A stretch of DNA of 64,000 bases from Shewanella denitrificans OS217 (GCF_000013765.1 NC_007954.1:310001-374000), one strand, 5' to 3'; shown: positions 1-9,809, counted from the first letter of the stretch. The notes: a model not told the origin generated them from the sequence alone. Numbers and translations are program-made.

Positions 1-1038
1 TTGATTTAAGAACAACTGTGGCAACAATAATTTGCCTTTATCATTCAGGTTCTGCAGTTTCTCCACTTCTTCAGGCAATAATGGTCCTATGACAAACTCG
101 GCGCCAGCGCTGACGGCTTGCTGATAGGCCTGCTCTATACCTAGCTGAGTATCATAAAAGTTCACGCTGGCTTTACTATCAAACTGTGATTGATAGCTAG
201 ATAAAATCCCTAAACGAATTGGCTCGGCAACGGCGGCGCGTGGACCACTCAAAGGCAGTAGTACGGCAATGTTCTTAGGTCTAAACGGCTTAGCATTAAG
301 GGCTTTTTCAAGATCTGACGGCAATTTAACCGCTGCTGTGTGGTAGGGGTTATTACGCTGCCATTGACCTAAATGAAGCACTAATTGATTGGGGTCAACC
401 GCATAGTGCTTGGCGATATAGGCTAATTGCAACCAACCGGCAAACGTCGGATTAAGGGCATCTTTAGCGAAGCCCTTTACGGTATCCTCATGTAAAGGTT
501 GTAAAATATTCCATATGGTGTCACTAACCTTAGCCGCTTCGAAGCTAGGCAAAAAAGTGCTTAACAAGCTTAATTGACGCACTTGATCTATGGGAAGATT
601 AGCTTGTTTATAAAGCCGTGCCTTATACCTGTGATAGGTGATCTTCTGGCTCTGTGGTAATTGCCAATGGGGCGGGTAATCCAGCAAGGCGAGTGCAGCA
701 TCATGGCCGGCAATTTGCTCGGCGATACGGGCGCTTAAGTAAATATGCTCGGCCAACAGGGTATGTTCTTGCACCCTGTCTTTGAGCATGGCATTAAGCA
801 CTTTTTCTGCAGCGACATAATTGCCATCGTTAATATAGGCATGAGCCGCCAATAGCCGGTAGCGATCGCGTTTTTCCGGCAATTTGGCATTTGAGGCTTC
901 AGCAAGATAAGCCGTAGGCTTATGAGTCGCCGAACCTAATGATGCACTGAGCGCAGGCTGTTTCACTTGCGTTTGTGAAGCACAGCCGAACAACACAGTG
1001 GCTAAGATGACTGCGCCGATTATTTTTGCTGAATTCAT
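1..1038 (-). CDS. lpoA: Penicillin-binding protein activator LpoA, 3' end outside window
   Basis: Outer-membrane lipoprotein that stimulates the transpeptidase activity of PBP1A. Reading from the ATG at 1038, the product starts with a lipoprotein signal ending in a lipobox (VLFGC, Cys19). A helical TPR-like N-terminal region follows, with AEKVLNAMLKDR near residue 85. Then comes the start of a periplasmic-binding-like domain (FRPKNIAVLLPLSGPRAAV). About 346 residues are present and the reading frame is open at base 1, so the C-terminus lies outside. It is divergent from rsmI, as in E. coli. Family assignment rests on domain order and this neighbour. Confidence 0.9.
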   Translation of the reverse strand, partial: MNSAKIIGAVILATVLFGCASQTQVKQPALSASLGSATHKPTAYLAEASNAKLPEKRDRYRLLAAHAYINDGNYVAAEKVLNAMLKDRVQEHTLLAEHIYLSARIAEQIAGHDAALALLDYPPHWQLPQSQKITYHRYKARLYKQANLPIDQVRQLSLLSTFLPSFEAAKVSDTIWNILQPLHEDTVKGFAKDALNPTFAGWLQLAYIAKHYAVDPNQLVLHLGQWQRNNPYHTAAVKLPSDLEKALNAKPFRPKNIAVLLPLSGPRAAVAEPIRLGILSSYQSQFDSKASVNFYDTQLGIEQAYQQAVSAGAEFVIGPLLPEEVEKLQNLNDKGKLLLPQLFLNQ

Positions 1039-1153
1039 GGTTTTTATCACTGGGCTTTTTAACACTTGGCTTTACTCTGGTAAGATGCTGGCACTAGTTT
1101 AACCCGCTCTTACGTTTGGCGAAAGTCTGGGTATATTGAATATTGAGGAAGAT

Positions 1154-1996
1154 ATGGATCAAAGGGTCGCACTGTACGTTGTTCCCACCCCAATTGGTAA
1201 TTTTGGAGACATGAGTTCCCGTGCCATTGAGGTGCTAAATCAAGTCGCCTTGATTGCTTGTGAGGACACGCGCCACAGCGGAAAACTCCTGAGCCACTTT
1301 GGTATTGCCACCCGAAAAATCGCGCTGCATGATCATAATGAACGTGACCGCGCGCAATGGATTGTTGAAAAACTCCAAGCTGGTGAATCGATTGCATTGA
1401 TTTCAGATGCTGGTACCCCGTTGATTTCAGATCCCGGCTATCACTTAGTTAAGCATGTGCGTGAAGCTGGCTTCGATGTGATCCCTTTGCCTGGACCATG
1501 CGCGGCGATTACGGCTTTAAGTGCATCTGGTTTGCCCTCGGATAGATTCAGCTTTGAGGGTTTCTTGCCCGCCAAAGAAAAAGGTCGCTGCGATAAACTC
1601 GAAGCCCTGCGTGAAGATCCGCGCACCTTGATTTTTTATGAGTCACCTCATCGCATCGAGCAAAGCTTAGCCTCGATAGTGCAAGTGCTGGGTGAAGACA
1701 GGCAAATGGTGATGGCCCGCGAAGTGACCAAAACCTTCGAGACGTTTTTATCTGGCACAGCCCAGGAAATTCTTGACATCGTCCGTCACGATCCCAATCA
1801 GCAAAAAGGTGAAATTGTACTCATGTGTCACGGCTTTGTGACTCAAGATGAAGAGGCCATTCCTACCGTAGCGCTAAATACCTTAACCTTGTTATGCGAA
1901 GAATTACCATTGAAGAAAGCCGCAGCGATAGCGGCGCAAATTCACGGGTTGAAGAAAAATGCCCTGTATAAATATGGTTTAAGCATAGATTTATAG
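1154..1996 (+). CDS. rsmI: 16S rRNA (cytidine(1402)-2'-O)-methyltransferase RsmI
   Basis: Methylates the ribose 2'-OH of C1402 in 16S rRNA using SAM. The N-terminus LYVVPTPIGN and the segments ISDAGTPLISDPGY and PLPGPCAAITALSASG are hallmarks of the tetrapyrrole-methylase-fold RsmI family. The product is 280 aa, the usual length. I chose the ATG at 1154 because GAGGAAG lies just upstream; an in-frame start at 1136 would add six residues before the conserved beginning. Divergent from lpoA, and followed by the RNase P RNA gene. Confidence 0.95.
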   Translation: MDQRVALYVVPTPIGNFGDMSSRAIEVLNQVALIACEDTRHSGKLLSHFGIATRKIALHDHNERDRAQWIVEKLQAGESIALISDAGTPLISDPGYHLVKHVREAGFDVIPLPGPCAAITALSASGLPSDRFSFEGFLPAKEKGRCDKLEALREDPRTLIFYESPHRIEQSLASIVQVLGEDRQMVMAREVTKTFETFLSGTAQEILDIVRHDPNQQKGEIVLMCHGFVTQDEEAIPTVALNTLTLLCEELPLKKAAAIAAQIHGLKKNALYKYGLSIDL

Positions 1997-2015
1997 TCTT
2001 TACCGCAGCAATTGA

Positions 2016-2044
2016 TTGGTTTGTGTTAAGGCTTGGGCTATAAT
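2016..2044 (+). promoter_or_regulatory. Sigma70 promoter of rnpB
   Basis: TTGGTT at 2016-2021 and a perfect TATAAT at 2039-2044 are separated by 17 bp. Transcription would begin about 8 bases downstream, at the 5' end of the RNase P RNA. Confidence 0.7.
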
Positions 2045-2051
2045 CCGCGCC

Positions 2052-2434
<383 letters not shown>

Positions 2435-2446
2435 CATACCCCAGAA

Positions 2447-2474
2447 AGGCCCCGCAGCAATGCGGGGCCTTTTT
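2447..2474 (+). terminator. Rho-independent terminator after rnpB
   Basis: A 10-bp GC-rich stem (AGGCCCCGCA / TGCGGGGCCT) with a GCAA loop is followed by a T run. Confidence 0.9.
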
Positions 2475-3010
2475 GCATCTGCTGCATTGATAATCTGTGA
2501 TATTGCTATTGACTCAAGTTTGTGGGCGCGCAGTGGGGCTGATGGCCGTCTCGAAGATGTGTACAGTGCTCAAACTTGATTCTGCGTAGTGAGCTTACCG
2601 GGTTAAAATCTATAAGCTCGATTGATGCAAAAGTCATGGAAAAAGTATAAAGCAAAGCATTCGTTGTGAGTCGTCACTTGCCACGCGGTTAAGGCGAGCC
2701 ATGGCATTCACTCACCGACACGCCGTAAACTCGTCCATGAGGGCTCGAACATCCCGTCCATGGGATGGACGGTCGTCTCGCAAATCGCCATGGTTTGCCT
2801 TTTAAGTTCTGACTTAACCTGTGGTTTAGAGGCTAGAGTCATCATTTTACTGTGAGTGAAAACATGCACGGGCCCTATATGGTTAAAGTGACTGGCACCG
2901 TTAGGTGCTTGCGGATATGGCTTGTTATTACTGAGTGCTTGGCGTTTAATGGCCTGTGGAAGTAGGTTGAACGTAACTTATTATTGGGATTTAGGGCTTA
3001 GGAAGGTTGT
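2475..3010. repeat. Gene-free interval with Shewanella-type repeat motifs
   Basis: No credible ORF is seen. The stretch contains GGGCTGATGGCCGTCTCG near 2536 and a CGTCCATGGGATGGACG palindrome near 2756-2772, followed by GTCGTCTCGCAAATCGCCATGG. These words resemble the repeats at 18491-18612, 20977-21124 and 24621-24690, so a dispersed intergenic repeat family is likely. Function unknown. Confidence 0.5.
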
Positions 3011-3502
3011 GTGATTAAAAACGTTATTGATAAATTAGTGTTTGGCATAGCCTTAATTTTTGCGCTGCAATTGCCGCTGCTGGCGGATCATTATCAACAA
3101 TATCTGTCTGGTCAGTATCAGGCCACTAAGTGGCAAGTCGATGGCTATGAGATGACCGCTAAAATGCATCAATTCCCCAATGCTAGAGCCATGATAGCGC
3201 GCCATCTTCAGCTCGATGAACCTAGCGTTAAAACAGATGCCAAGCAGAAACTGGCCACCCTCGAGTTATTCGACGAGTTAAGCTTAGGCATGGATATATT
3301 CAACCGTGGCAACCTATTTGAGCAGTTGGTCTTTATGTTCAATCCCAAAAGGGTTGATGCACTCATTGAGACCAGTAAAAACTTTACCTTGGGTATCCCA
3401 CTTGATCCCGCAGGGTTAAGCTTTGGACTTGTTTTGGGCCTGCTACTTAACCTGCTCATCATGTTGCCTGCGACACTGTTGTTTAGCAAAAGAAAAGCTT
3501 AG
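3011..3502 (+). CDS. Membrane protein, DUF2937-like
   Basis: 163 aa with GTG start at 3011 preceded by AGGAAGG. One hydrophobic segment lies at residues 9-25 and a second near residues 136-158, with a polar helical region between them that would sit in the periplasm. The pattern QLPLLADHYQQYLSG followed by a helical domain and a C-terminal membrane anchor recalls the DUF2937 family, whose function is unknown. The family assignment is tentative; the two-TM topology is read directly. Downstream lies a convergent small gene. Confidence 0.6.
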   Translation: MIKNVIDKLVFGIALIFALQLPLLADHYQQYLSGQYQATKWQVDGYEMTAKMHQFPNARAMIARHLQLDEPSVKTDAKQKLATLELFDELSLGMDIFNRGNLFEQLVFMFNPKRVDALIETSKNFTLGIPLDPAGLSFGLVLGLLLNLLIMLPATLLFSKRKA

Positions 3503-3517
3503 CTTGCCCCTTTTAGG

Positions 3518-3748
3518 TTAGAACTTATCCAGTTCACGTTTGAGCTGGAAGCTGTCATCCGTGACGAGACGCTCTAGTACTTCGACCCGTTCCCGCAGTT
3601 TGTTGAGTTCATCATGGAGGGCTTGATTGTGCTTGTTATGTTCTGTGCTGGCATTGAGTTGTTTTTCCCTGAGTTTCATTATGCTGACAATAAAACTGCC
3701 TACTATGGCTAAAATGGGGATAAGTAGCGCCAAGGTTCCCGCGTTCAT
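3518..3748 (-). CDS. Small membrane protein with coiled coil
   Basis: 76 aa, ATG at 3748. One N-terminal transmembrane helix (residues 5-24, LALLIPILAIVGSFIVSIMK) is followed by a heptad-rich cytoplasmic segment (ALHDELNKLRERVEVLERLV), giving a bitopic layout like PspB, although I do not claim it is PspB because no psp genes are nearby. Convergent with the DUF2937-like gene, only 15 bp away. Function unknown. Confidence 0.6.
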   Translation of the reverse strand: MNAGTLALLIPILAIVGSFIVSIMKLREKQLNASTEHNKHNQALHDELNKLRERVEVLERLVTDDSFQLKRELDKF

Positions 3749-3886
3749 ATTGTGATTCCTTATTTATTGAATACTTTTGATGTCTGTTCGAGCTATTTTG
3801 CGTTTTTCAGACTAAAACACCAGTGACAAATGTCATAGCTTAGTGCTTGAAATGAATGTAGAGGCTTTTTTAACTAGGCTAGCGCA

Positions 3887-4087
3887 CTAATCTGCTTCAT
3901 CAATCCAGGCCATTTGCACCGCTTCTAACACTTTTTCACCGCAATGCTTAGGATCATCATCGAAATCCTCCAACGCCAATATCCATTGCATCAGTTCGGG
4001 AAAGTGTAGCGCAGTGGGATCCACTTCAGGGTGTTTATCAATTAACGCCAGTGCGATTTCTTGTGAGTCTATCCAACGTAATGACAT
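3887..4087 (-). CDS. iscX: Fe-S cluster assembly protein IscX
   Basis: Small acidic protein that binds IscS and iron and modulates Fe-S cluster assembly. The 66-aa product starts MSLRWIDSQEIALAL and contains the diagnostic WILALEDFDDDP, matching the IscX family along its whole length (E. coli 66 aa). The start is the ATG at 4087; the upstream codon at 4090 is GTG. In many bacteria iscX closes the isc operon, but here no other isc gene is visible, so it is a detached copy. Confidence 0.92.
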   Translation of the reverse strand: MSLRWIDSQEIALALIDKHPEVDPTALHFPELMQWILALEDFDDDPKHCGEKVLEAVQMAWIDEAD

Positions 4088-4268
4088 CACTCATATCCTT
4101 TATTTTTGCTAATAGCTAAATTAAAGCTTAGCTCTTAAATCAAAGTTCTTAAATCTATGTTCTTCGATAGTGCTTAGAAAGTAGTTTTGTACAGTAATTT
4201 GTAATTACAGCAAAAAAATGGCACAAATACCTTCCAAAAATGACGTAAAAACAATAATGGAAAGCATA

Positions 4269-4865
4269 ATGAAGCTAAACATGAGCTTAAATAAGACGAT
4301 TTGGACTTCTGTCGGGGCACTTGCCTTGATGAGTTCATCTGTTACCGCGCAGACAGTGCAAGATGATTTTTTTGCCGATTTGGCCTCCCATTGCGGTAAG
4401 GCATTTGTGGGTAAAGTGGTATCAAACGACAGCGCAGATAAGGCCATGAGTGAACAGCGATTAGTGATGCACGTGCGTGAATGTTCTGACACTGAACTTA
4501 AGGTGCCATTTCATGTGGGCGATGACAGCTCACGTACTTGGGTTATTACTAAGACAGCAGGCGGATTACGCTTAAAGCATGATCATAGACATAAAGACGG
4601 TAGCCCAGATGCGGTCACCTTTTATGGTGGCGACACCCCAGCAGGTTTTTTGGGTAGCGCCATAGCGCAGTCCTTCCCAGTGGATGCAGAGTCTATCGAA
4701 AACTTTATGGCTAATGGCTTAGATAAGTCTGTGACTAACGTTTGGCATTTGTATCTGTCACCAGAGGTGTTCACCTACAGATTAAGCCGTGAAGACAGAG
4801 AGTTTAGGGTCGACTTTGATTTGTCTAATCCTGTCGAGGTGCCCGCAGCCCCTAGGGGGCATTGA
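4269..4865 (+). CDS. Exported protein of unknown function
   Basis: 198 aa from the ATG at 4269 (GGAAAG just upstream); an earlier in-frame ATG at 4218 would give 215 aa. The N-terminus is a Sec signal peptide (NKTIWTSVGALALMSSSVTAQ) with likely cleavage after VTA/Q. The mature protein has two cysteines (HCGK, RECSD) that could form a disulfide, and a His-rich stretch LKHDHRHKDGSPD. I do not recognise the family. A strong terminator follows, so it is probably monocistronic. Confidence 0.65.
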   Translation: MKLNMSLNKTIWTSVGALALMSSSVTAQTVQDDFFADLASHCGKAFVGKVVSNDSADKAMSEQRLVMHVRECSDTELKVPFHVGDDSSRTWVITKTAGGLRLKHDHRHKDGSPDAVTFYGGDTPAGFLGSAIAQSFPVDAESIENFMANGLDKSVTNVWHLYLSPEVFTYRLSREDREFRVDFDLSNPVEVPAAPRGH

Positions 4866-4887
4866 TATAATACACAGGGATAAAATT

Positions 4888-4927
4888 AAAAAATGGCCCT
4901 AACGCTTAACTGTGAGGGCCATTTTTT
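4888..4927 (+). terminator. Bidirectional hairpin terminator
   Basis: AAAAAATGGCCCT pairs with AGGGCCATTTTTT, so it could end transcription from both the plus-strand exported protein and the minus-strand direction. Confidence 0.85.
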
Positions 4928-4993
4928 ATTGGCAAGTTTTACATAGGGTAAAACTCGCTTGTCTCATCTAGTTAATTTATCAGGTTATCTTAG

Positions 4994-5566
4994 TTATTTG
5001 GGCTTAAAGCTAAAAGATTGCCCAGCGATAGCGGCTTCGTACATTAACCCACCTTTGGCAGAGGTGAATATCGCCATGCCATTGACATAAGATGCCTTAG
5101 TCGACTGATTACCACCTGACTGCCCAGCATTCGCAGAGTTACCTGTAGTGCCGACTTGAGCGCTTGCGCCAGCATTAAGGGCCACGGCAGAGGCTTGAGC
5201 GCTAAACTCGAAGCTACCGCTGGTGAAGTTGTTATAAGCTTCGGCATTTTTGAAGAAAATGATTTCACTATAAGCCTGGCCGCCAATTTGAAAACCAATG
5301 GACACTTGGGTCATGGTCGACTCACCGGTGAACTGGCCACCACGATACACACGGCCTTCACCATAAGCGGCGCCAATACCAAAACCGCCTTTGCCCACAG
5401 TAGGGAAGATGGCATAGCCATAAGCCGTATTGAAAAAGGCTTTGCTTTCTGCGGCTTGCTTAAAGTTTGCCATGGCATTGCTGTATGGCTCGGCCGCGGC
5501 CTGGGAGCCCATGACTAGCGCGAATAAAGCCAAGGTGGTATTCACTAATACTTTGAAATTTCGCAT
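4994..5566 (-). CDS. SYLF/YSC84-domain lipid-binding protein, exported
   Basis: 190 aa with a signal peptide (residues 1-25, ending GSQAAA). The body shows the YSC84/SYLF pattern: FFNTAYGYAIFPTVGKGGFGIGAAYGEGRVY, then a variable low-complexity Ala/Gly/Ser segment at about 125-160, and a C-terminal KGGLMYEAAIAGQSFSFKP. SYLF domains bind phosphoinositides in eukaryotes; bacterial members are periplasmic and poorly characterised. It stands alone between a terminator and an S9 peptidase gene on the same strand. Confidence 0.85.
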   Translation of the reverse strand: MRNFKVLVNTTLALFALVMGSQAAAEPYSNAMANFKQAAESKAFFNTAYGYAIFPTVGKGGFGIGAAYGEGRVYRGGQFTGESTMTQVSIGFQIGGQAYSEIIFFKNAEAYNNFTSGSFEFSAQASAVALNAGASAQVGTTGNSANAGQSGGNQSTKASYVNGMAIFTSAKGGLMYEAAIAGQSFSFKPK

Positions 5567-5662
5567 TATATTCTCACTTTCATTATAAAATAAATTCAGT
5601 TGTCTCTGACTCTCGTTTCCGTACTTACTCTATTACCAAATACACTTATTCTTTACCTAGTA

Positions 5663-7738
5663 CTAGTCTTTACCGAGTACATAGTAGTCGAACCAGCGTC
5701 GATCCCACTCCATCTTGGTCTTTCTGTGTTGGTATTGGTTTAGGCCATGGCCTTCACCTGGGTAGACTATCAATTCGACAGGGACATTAAGGTAATGGTT
5801 CAATGCTCGATACAAACCTTGTGCATGACCTAAAGGCACACGCTCATCATTTTCACCTATGTGGATTAATGTCGGGGTGGTTATCTTGTTGGCATGGGTA
5901 AGGCTCGATGCCTTAGTGTAGGCTTCTGCTTGCTCCCAGGGTAGGCCCTGCATGAAATTTATTACGTGACCTGGCGTGTCCTCTAACATCCACTCTAATC
6001 GCTGATCAAATACGCCCGCCCCTGAGCTTGCCGCTTTAAAGCGCTCGCTACTGCTTATCAGCGCATTGGTTAAGTAGCCACCGTTACTCCAACCCATAAC
6101 TGCAAGTTTATCGGCATCCACTAAGCCATCACTAATGAGCTTATCGACACCACTGAGTATGTCTTGGACTTCTATGTCGTGCTCGCGGCCAATCAAGTCA
6201 GTTAAAAATTTGTCACCATAGCCGATAGAGCCACGGTAATTGGGCGAGAATAACGCCCAGCCTTGGGCGCTAAAGGTGCTGCGGCCATAGGATCTGTGTT
6301 GCAGTGCATAGGGGGTCGCAGCCGTTGGGCCGCCATGAAGCTGTACCACTAAGGGTAATTTTCCTTGGGCTTTATTGTAACCAAAGGGCAGTTCTAGAAT
6401 GCCCTCAACTTGGGTGCCATCGGTTGCTTGCCACTTCACGATGGAAATTTGTGGCAGTTTCCAGCTGTCTATTTGCGGGTTGATATTGGTTAAGCGTTTT
6501 AGTTGGGCTCTTGGACTATCGGCATCGGCAATAAACAAGTCACTGACATGATCTAAGCCATCGTGGCTGACCCCGACTTGCTTGCCTGAAGCGGTAAAAC
6601 TGTAGTTGCCTATGACAAGATCCCCTTCAATCACGGCGCGGCTCTTACCTTGGGTCATGGCTTTCATTTCAGTGCAATAGAGTTTGACTCTGGCCTTGTA
6701 TGCGCCGCGATAACAAATGTCATTGCTGTTGCCACGCCAAAGGAGGTCATCACCAAAGAAAGTGACTTGGCTTGGAGGGGTTACTCGGTTGATAACAGCC
6801 TGTTTGGCTGCGGTATTGGCAACAAACAATTGCCCAGGGAAACCATCGAAATCTATCCTAAAAGCCAGCCTTTGGTTGTCATGATGCCAATCTAGCCCCA
6901 GGAGCCAACCGTAGGCTGAAGGTGCCTTTTCGCGCCACTTATCATCCGCCAGGAGAATATTGTTAGCTTGCTTAATATCGAACACTTCAATGTTAGAGCG
7001 GCCCTCAAGGAAGATAAGCTCGTTATCTGTGGTGGTGATGCGAGCAATTTTGGTTTCATTGTCATTAACGCTAAATTGCCAAACCACCTTGTCATCATCT
7101 AAGAGCAATTCTTGGCTAAAGTGTTGCAAGTTCAAACGGTAGATGGGGTTGGTGGTTTTTTTACCCTGGGCATAGTTGACCTTGCTGTGGTCGGCCCTTA
7201 AAGAGGCAAAGTGGTCTTTGTCTGTGACTTCTTTATTGGTGGAAAAATAAATGCTGTCACCGCTTTTATTGAGCTCGAAGGCATTAATGCCAGTAATGGA
7301 CTTAGTGATCATCTGCGGCTGACCACCGGTTGCGGCAATGCGGTAAATTTGCGCTATCCCTTGATATGGATGAAGCGGGTCTTTCTCGCCTATTTTTGCG
7401 ATGAAATACACATAACGGCCATCTGGGCTCCAAGCAGGGTTAGATTCATTCTCATCACTGAAGGTCAGCCGGGTGGTCTTACGGCTGTTGGTATCGATAT
7501 GCCACAGCTCGGTCTGAGTCCTGTCTAGTGCCTTATCCCAGCGGCTCTCTACCCAAACGGCTTGCTTGCCATCTTGGCTAAGTTGGCTTTGGGTTAGGGT
7601 CGACAAGCCAAAAAAGTCATCGATGGTGATTTGATGATCGCGCTGAGCAGAGTGAGCACTTAGGCTCATGGCAACCAAGGGAAGAAACAGCAGCAATGAG
7701 AGCAGGCGTGCCTTATGGCTAATATAAAGGCGGCTCAT
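5663..7738 (-). CDS. S9 family (prolyl oligopeptidase-type) serine peptidase, exported
   Basis: Peptidase with an N-terminal seven-bladed propeller and a C-terminal alpha/beta hydrolase. WD40-like TolB motifs (ESNPAWSPDGRYVYF) lie in the first third. The catalytic triad is visible: Ser in GWSNGG, Asp in GENDERVP and His in GEGHGLNQYQ. The start at 7738 (preceded by GGGATGG) gives a clear signal peptide (ARLLSLLLFLPLVAMSLSAHSA) and 691 aa; the longer frame to 7777 would place 13 polar residues in front of it. Family S9C-like. Likely role is peptide scavenging in the periplasm. Confidence 0.9.
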   Translation of the reverse strand: MSRLYISHKARLLSLLLFLPLVAMSLSAHSAQRDHQITIDDFFGLSTLTQSQLSQDGKQAVWVESRWDKALDRTQTELWHIDTNSRKTTRLTFSDENESNPAWSPDGRYVYFIAKIGEKDPLHPYQGIAQIYRIAATGGQPQMITKSITGINAFELNKSGDSIYFSTNKEVTDKDHFASLRADHSKVNYAQGKKTTNPIYRLNLQHFSQELLLDDDKVVWQFSVNDNETKIARITTTDNELIFLEGRSNIEVFDIKQANNILLADDKWREKAPSAYGWLLGLDWHHDNQRLAFRIDFDGFPGQLFVANTAAKQAVINRVTPPSQVTFFGDDLLWRGNSNDICYRGAYKARVKLYCTEMKAMTQGKSRAVIEGDLVIGNYSFTASGKQVGVSHDGLDHVSDLFIADADSPRAQLKRLTNINPQIDSWKLPQISIVKWQATDGTQVEGILELPFGYNKAQGKLPLVVQLHGGPTAATPYALQHRSYGRSTFSAQGWALFSPNYRGSIGYGDKFLTDLIGREHDIEVQDILSGVDKLISDGLVDADKLAVMGWSNGGYLTNALISSSERFKAASSGAGVFDQRLEWMLEDTPGHVINFMQGLPWEQAEAYTKASSLTHANKITTPTLIHIGENDERVPLGHAQGLYRALNHYLNVPVELIVYPGEGHGLNQYQHRKTKMEWDRRWFDYYVLGKD

Positions 7739-8089
7739 TCCATCCCGTGGGGGTGATTGAGTGAAAATAAATGACAAGGTAATACTCCTGTGCTCTGGGG
7801 CACTAAGTGCTGCGATTGTGTGTGCTAGTCTACCTGAAACTTAGCCTAAAGGGGGCTGAGACAAACTCATTAAGCTAAGGCTAACAGGCCTTAGTAGGCT
7901 TAGATTGAGACTTAGGCTGATTTTTAGTGACAAAATTCACATAAACACTTGATTTTATATTGGCTAATGGCTTATTAATAACCTTTGCATGCTTAAAAAA
8001 GCAGCTTAACATTGCCGATGCTAACGTGGTTACCTGCGTAGCATTGCCTTAGGTTCGTGCTCGAACCCACGATTAGCATGGTGAAATAG
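7739..8089. other. Divergent promoter region, no gene
   Basis: About 350 bp between two divergent genes. It has degenerate repeats of TTAGGCT/TAGGCTTA near 7840-7925 and AT-rich stretches suitable for promoters on both sides. No ORF or RNA structure is recognised. Confidence 0.4.
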
Positions 8090-8881
8090 ATGAAAATTGT
8101 TCTCGTGATTGTGTTGGTGATTATTGCCGTTTATCTCTATCGACGTACCCAAAAAACGGCTGAAAAAGAATTAGATGTTCCTAAGGTCAAGCCCCAGAAT
8201 AGCCCCGATATTAAAGACATTGGTGTGCAAGACATTAGCCTAGAAAACAGTCAGCAAGCAGAATTAAGCACAGAAAGTAGCACAGAAAGTAGCGCAGAAA
8301 GCAGTGCTGCAGAAACATCGTCTGAGGACGTCAGTCCATCACCGTTTTCTGTGGTTGAAACTAGCGCCGAGGCTTCGTTAGAAACGGCCCCTTTAGCCAC
8401 AGATACAGACACAGCTGTGACAGCCGACAATCAAACTAAGGCTCAGGTGGCCACAGCCCCAGAGACTGGTTCAGCCTTAGCGCCATTGAGCGGCAATTGG
8501 GCCAGTGATACCTTTACTCAGCTGGTGGACGCTTATACAGAGCAAACTGAGCCTGAGGCTCAGCATAAGTGCCTCGAAGAGGTCATAGCCCATTGTTATA
8601 AGTTGCGTAAACAAGCGGATTATTGTGCCTATGGTGCCAAGTTAAGTGACAATTACCTCAGGTTATTTAAGCAGCTTAAATCAGATGACACATTCAAGTC
8701 GGAGCTTAAGGGCGGGGCGTTTATGCAGCTCACCACTTTACTCAATGATGTCGAAGATTTTGACGCCGCGATAAAGGTGTGTCAGCAAGCGATAGATTAT
8801 CAACTCGATGACGGTACAGTCACAGGCTATGCCGGCCGACTGGCGCGAGTGGAAAAAGCCAAAGCTAAAGCACAAGCTTAA
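8090..8881 (+). CDS. Membrane-anchored protein with acidic low-complexity linker
   Basis: 263 aa. Residues 1-17 form an N-terminal transmembrane helix (KIVLVIVLVIIAVYLYRR), with positive charges following it, so the rest would be cytoplasmic. Residues 60-130 are low complexity, dominated by Ser, Glu, Thr and Ala with TESSTESSAESSAAE repeats. The C-terminal 110 residues are helical (AEAQHKCLEEVIAHCYKL, DFDAAIKVCQQAIDYQ) and look TPR-like. Family unknown to me; scaffolding is only a guess. A hairpin terminator follows at 8965. Confidence 0.65.
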   Translation: MKIVLVIVLVIIAVYLYRRTQKTAEKELDVPKVKPQNSPDIKDIGVQDISLENSQQAELSTESSTESSAESSAAETSSEDVSPSPFSVVETSAEASLETAPLATDTDTAVTADNQTKAQVATAPETGSALAPLSGNWASDTFTQLVDAYTEQTEPEAQHKCLEEVIAHCYKLRKQADYCAYGAKLSDNYLRLFKQLKSDDTFKSELKGGAFMQLTTLLNDVEDFDAAIKVCQQAIDYQLDDGTVTGYAGRLARVEKAKAKAQA

Positions 8882-8964
8882 GTGACCGCAATACTATAAA
8901 ATAGCGCCATGATATGCAGGCTCGCGGATGTCACCGCAAGGACTGCGCCAATGGATTAACGTTT

Positions 8965-8990
8965 AAGGCGAACTCATGTTCGCCTTTTTT
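8965..8990 (+). terminator. Rho-independent terminator
   Basis: AAGGCGAAC pairs with GTTCGCCTT and is followed by a T run; it closes the preceding gene. Confidence 0.85.
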
Positions 8991-9080
8991 ATGGCCGCCG
9001 CTTTGTATAGGCTGGTTTTTTACTGGTGATGTGTGCTGATTTATACAAGTCGTATTTGTGCAGATAAGAGGGCTAAAGCC

Positions 9081-9437
9081 ATGAGGCAAGTGGTTCAGAA
9101 TGTGAGGCTATCTAAGGCATTATTGGCGCTGTGCCTTGGGGTAATCTTAGCCTCATCGTTAACCGCTTGCACACAAGCGCCAAAATGGACGCTATTTTTC
9201 ACGCCATTGCAAAATGTGACGGCCAACGCCTCAGCAAACACCTTAGTGGTGGCAGATATTCAAGGGTATTATCAGACAGAGGCTCAATGCCTGCATAAGA
9301 TGCAAGGTCTGATGAAATTAGCGCAAATGCAGCCTCAAAGCCCAGCTGGGGTGTATCGCTGTGCCAATGAATGCCGAGTGGAGCCGGATAATAGCCTCCG
9401 CTGCCAACAGGTCATCACAAGCGAGAGCAGCAATTAA
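9081..9437 (+). CDS. Small lipoprotein, unknown function
   Basis: 119 aa from the ATG at 9081; a GTG at 9033 would add 16 residues with no benefit. The signal is KALLALCLGVILASSLTAC with lipobox LTAC, Cys30 being the lipidation site. The mature part has four further cysteines (AQCLHKM, YRCANECR, LRCQQV), which suggests two disulfides. Not recognised as a named family. Followed 50 bp later by a three-gene run ending in dsbA. Confidence 0.65.
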   Translation: MRQVVQNVRLSKALLALCLGVILASSLTACTQAPKWTLFFTPLQNVTANASANTLVVADIQGYYQTEAQCLHKMQGLMKLAQMQPQSPAGVYRCANECRVEPDNSLRCQQVITSESSN

Positions 9438-9488
9438 TTTTTATCTATCTGATAAGTATGATGTTAAAGAACTAAGGAAGTCGATTAA

Positions 9489-9809
9489 GTGATCACAATA
9501 ACGTCTGTACAATTGAACCAACAGGCCTTGAGCTTGCTTATCGAGGCAGACATAGACTTTGACGCCTTCGAGGCATTTGCCGAACCTCTGGCACAGGCGC
9601 TCGACTGTCAAGTGCGTGAGCGTCAATGGGGCGCAGACAGGCATCAATGGTTATTGGATTTTGAAGGTTCACCCTTGTGGCTGAATTACGAATTTTATGG
9701 CGATATTTGCTGGTTATCGACCCAAAATGAAGCTGAGTTCGATGTATTGCAATACCTTGCTGGTTTGTTGCAGCCGTTGATCACTAAAGGAGCGAATAAA
9801 AATGACTGA
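9489..9809 (+). CDS. DUF3630 family protein
   Basis: 106 aa with GTG start at 9489 and AAGGAAG upstream. The acidic, soluble sequence, with WLNYEFYGDICWLS in the second half, matches what I recall of DUF3630, a small family of Shewanella and related genera. Function unknown. Its 3' end overlaps srkA by 8 bp, so the two are probably co-translated. Confidence 0.7.
   Translation: MITITSVQLNQQALSLLIEADIDFDAFEAFAEPLAQALDCQVRERQWGADRHQWLLDFEGSPLWLNYEFYGDICWLSTQNEAEFDVLQYLAGLLQPLITKGANKND

Noticed and set aside
2475..3010. Additional RNA gene after rnpB
   Set aside because: Only repeat-like words and a 17-bp palindrome are seen; there is no promoter-hairpin-terminator arrangement.
5156..5518. Plus-strand frame over the SYLF gene
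   Set aside because: Antisense shadow of a clear signal-peptide-containing gene.
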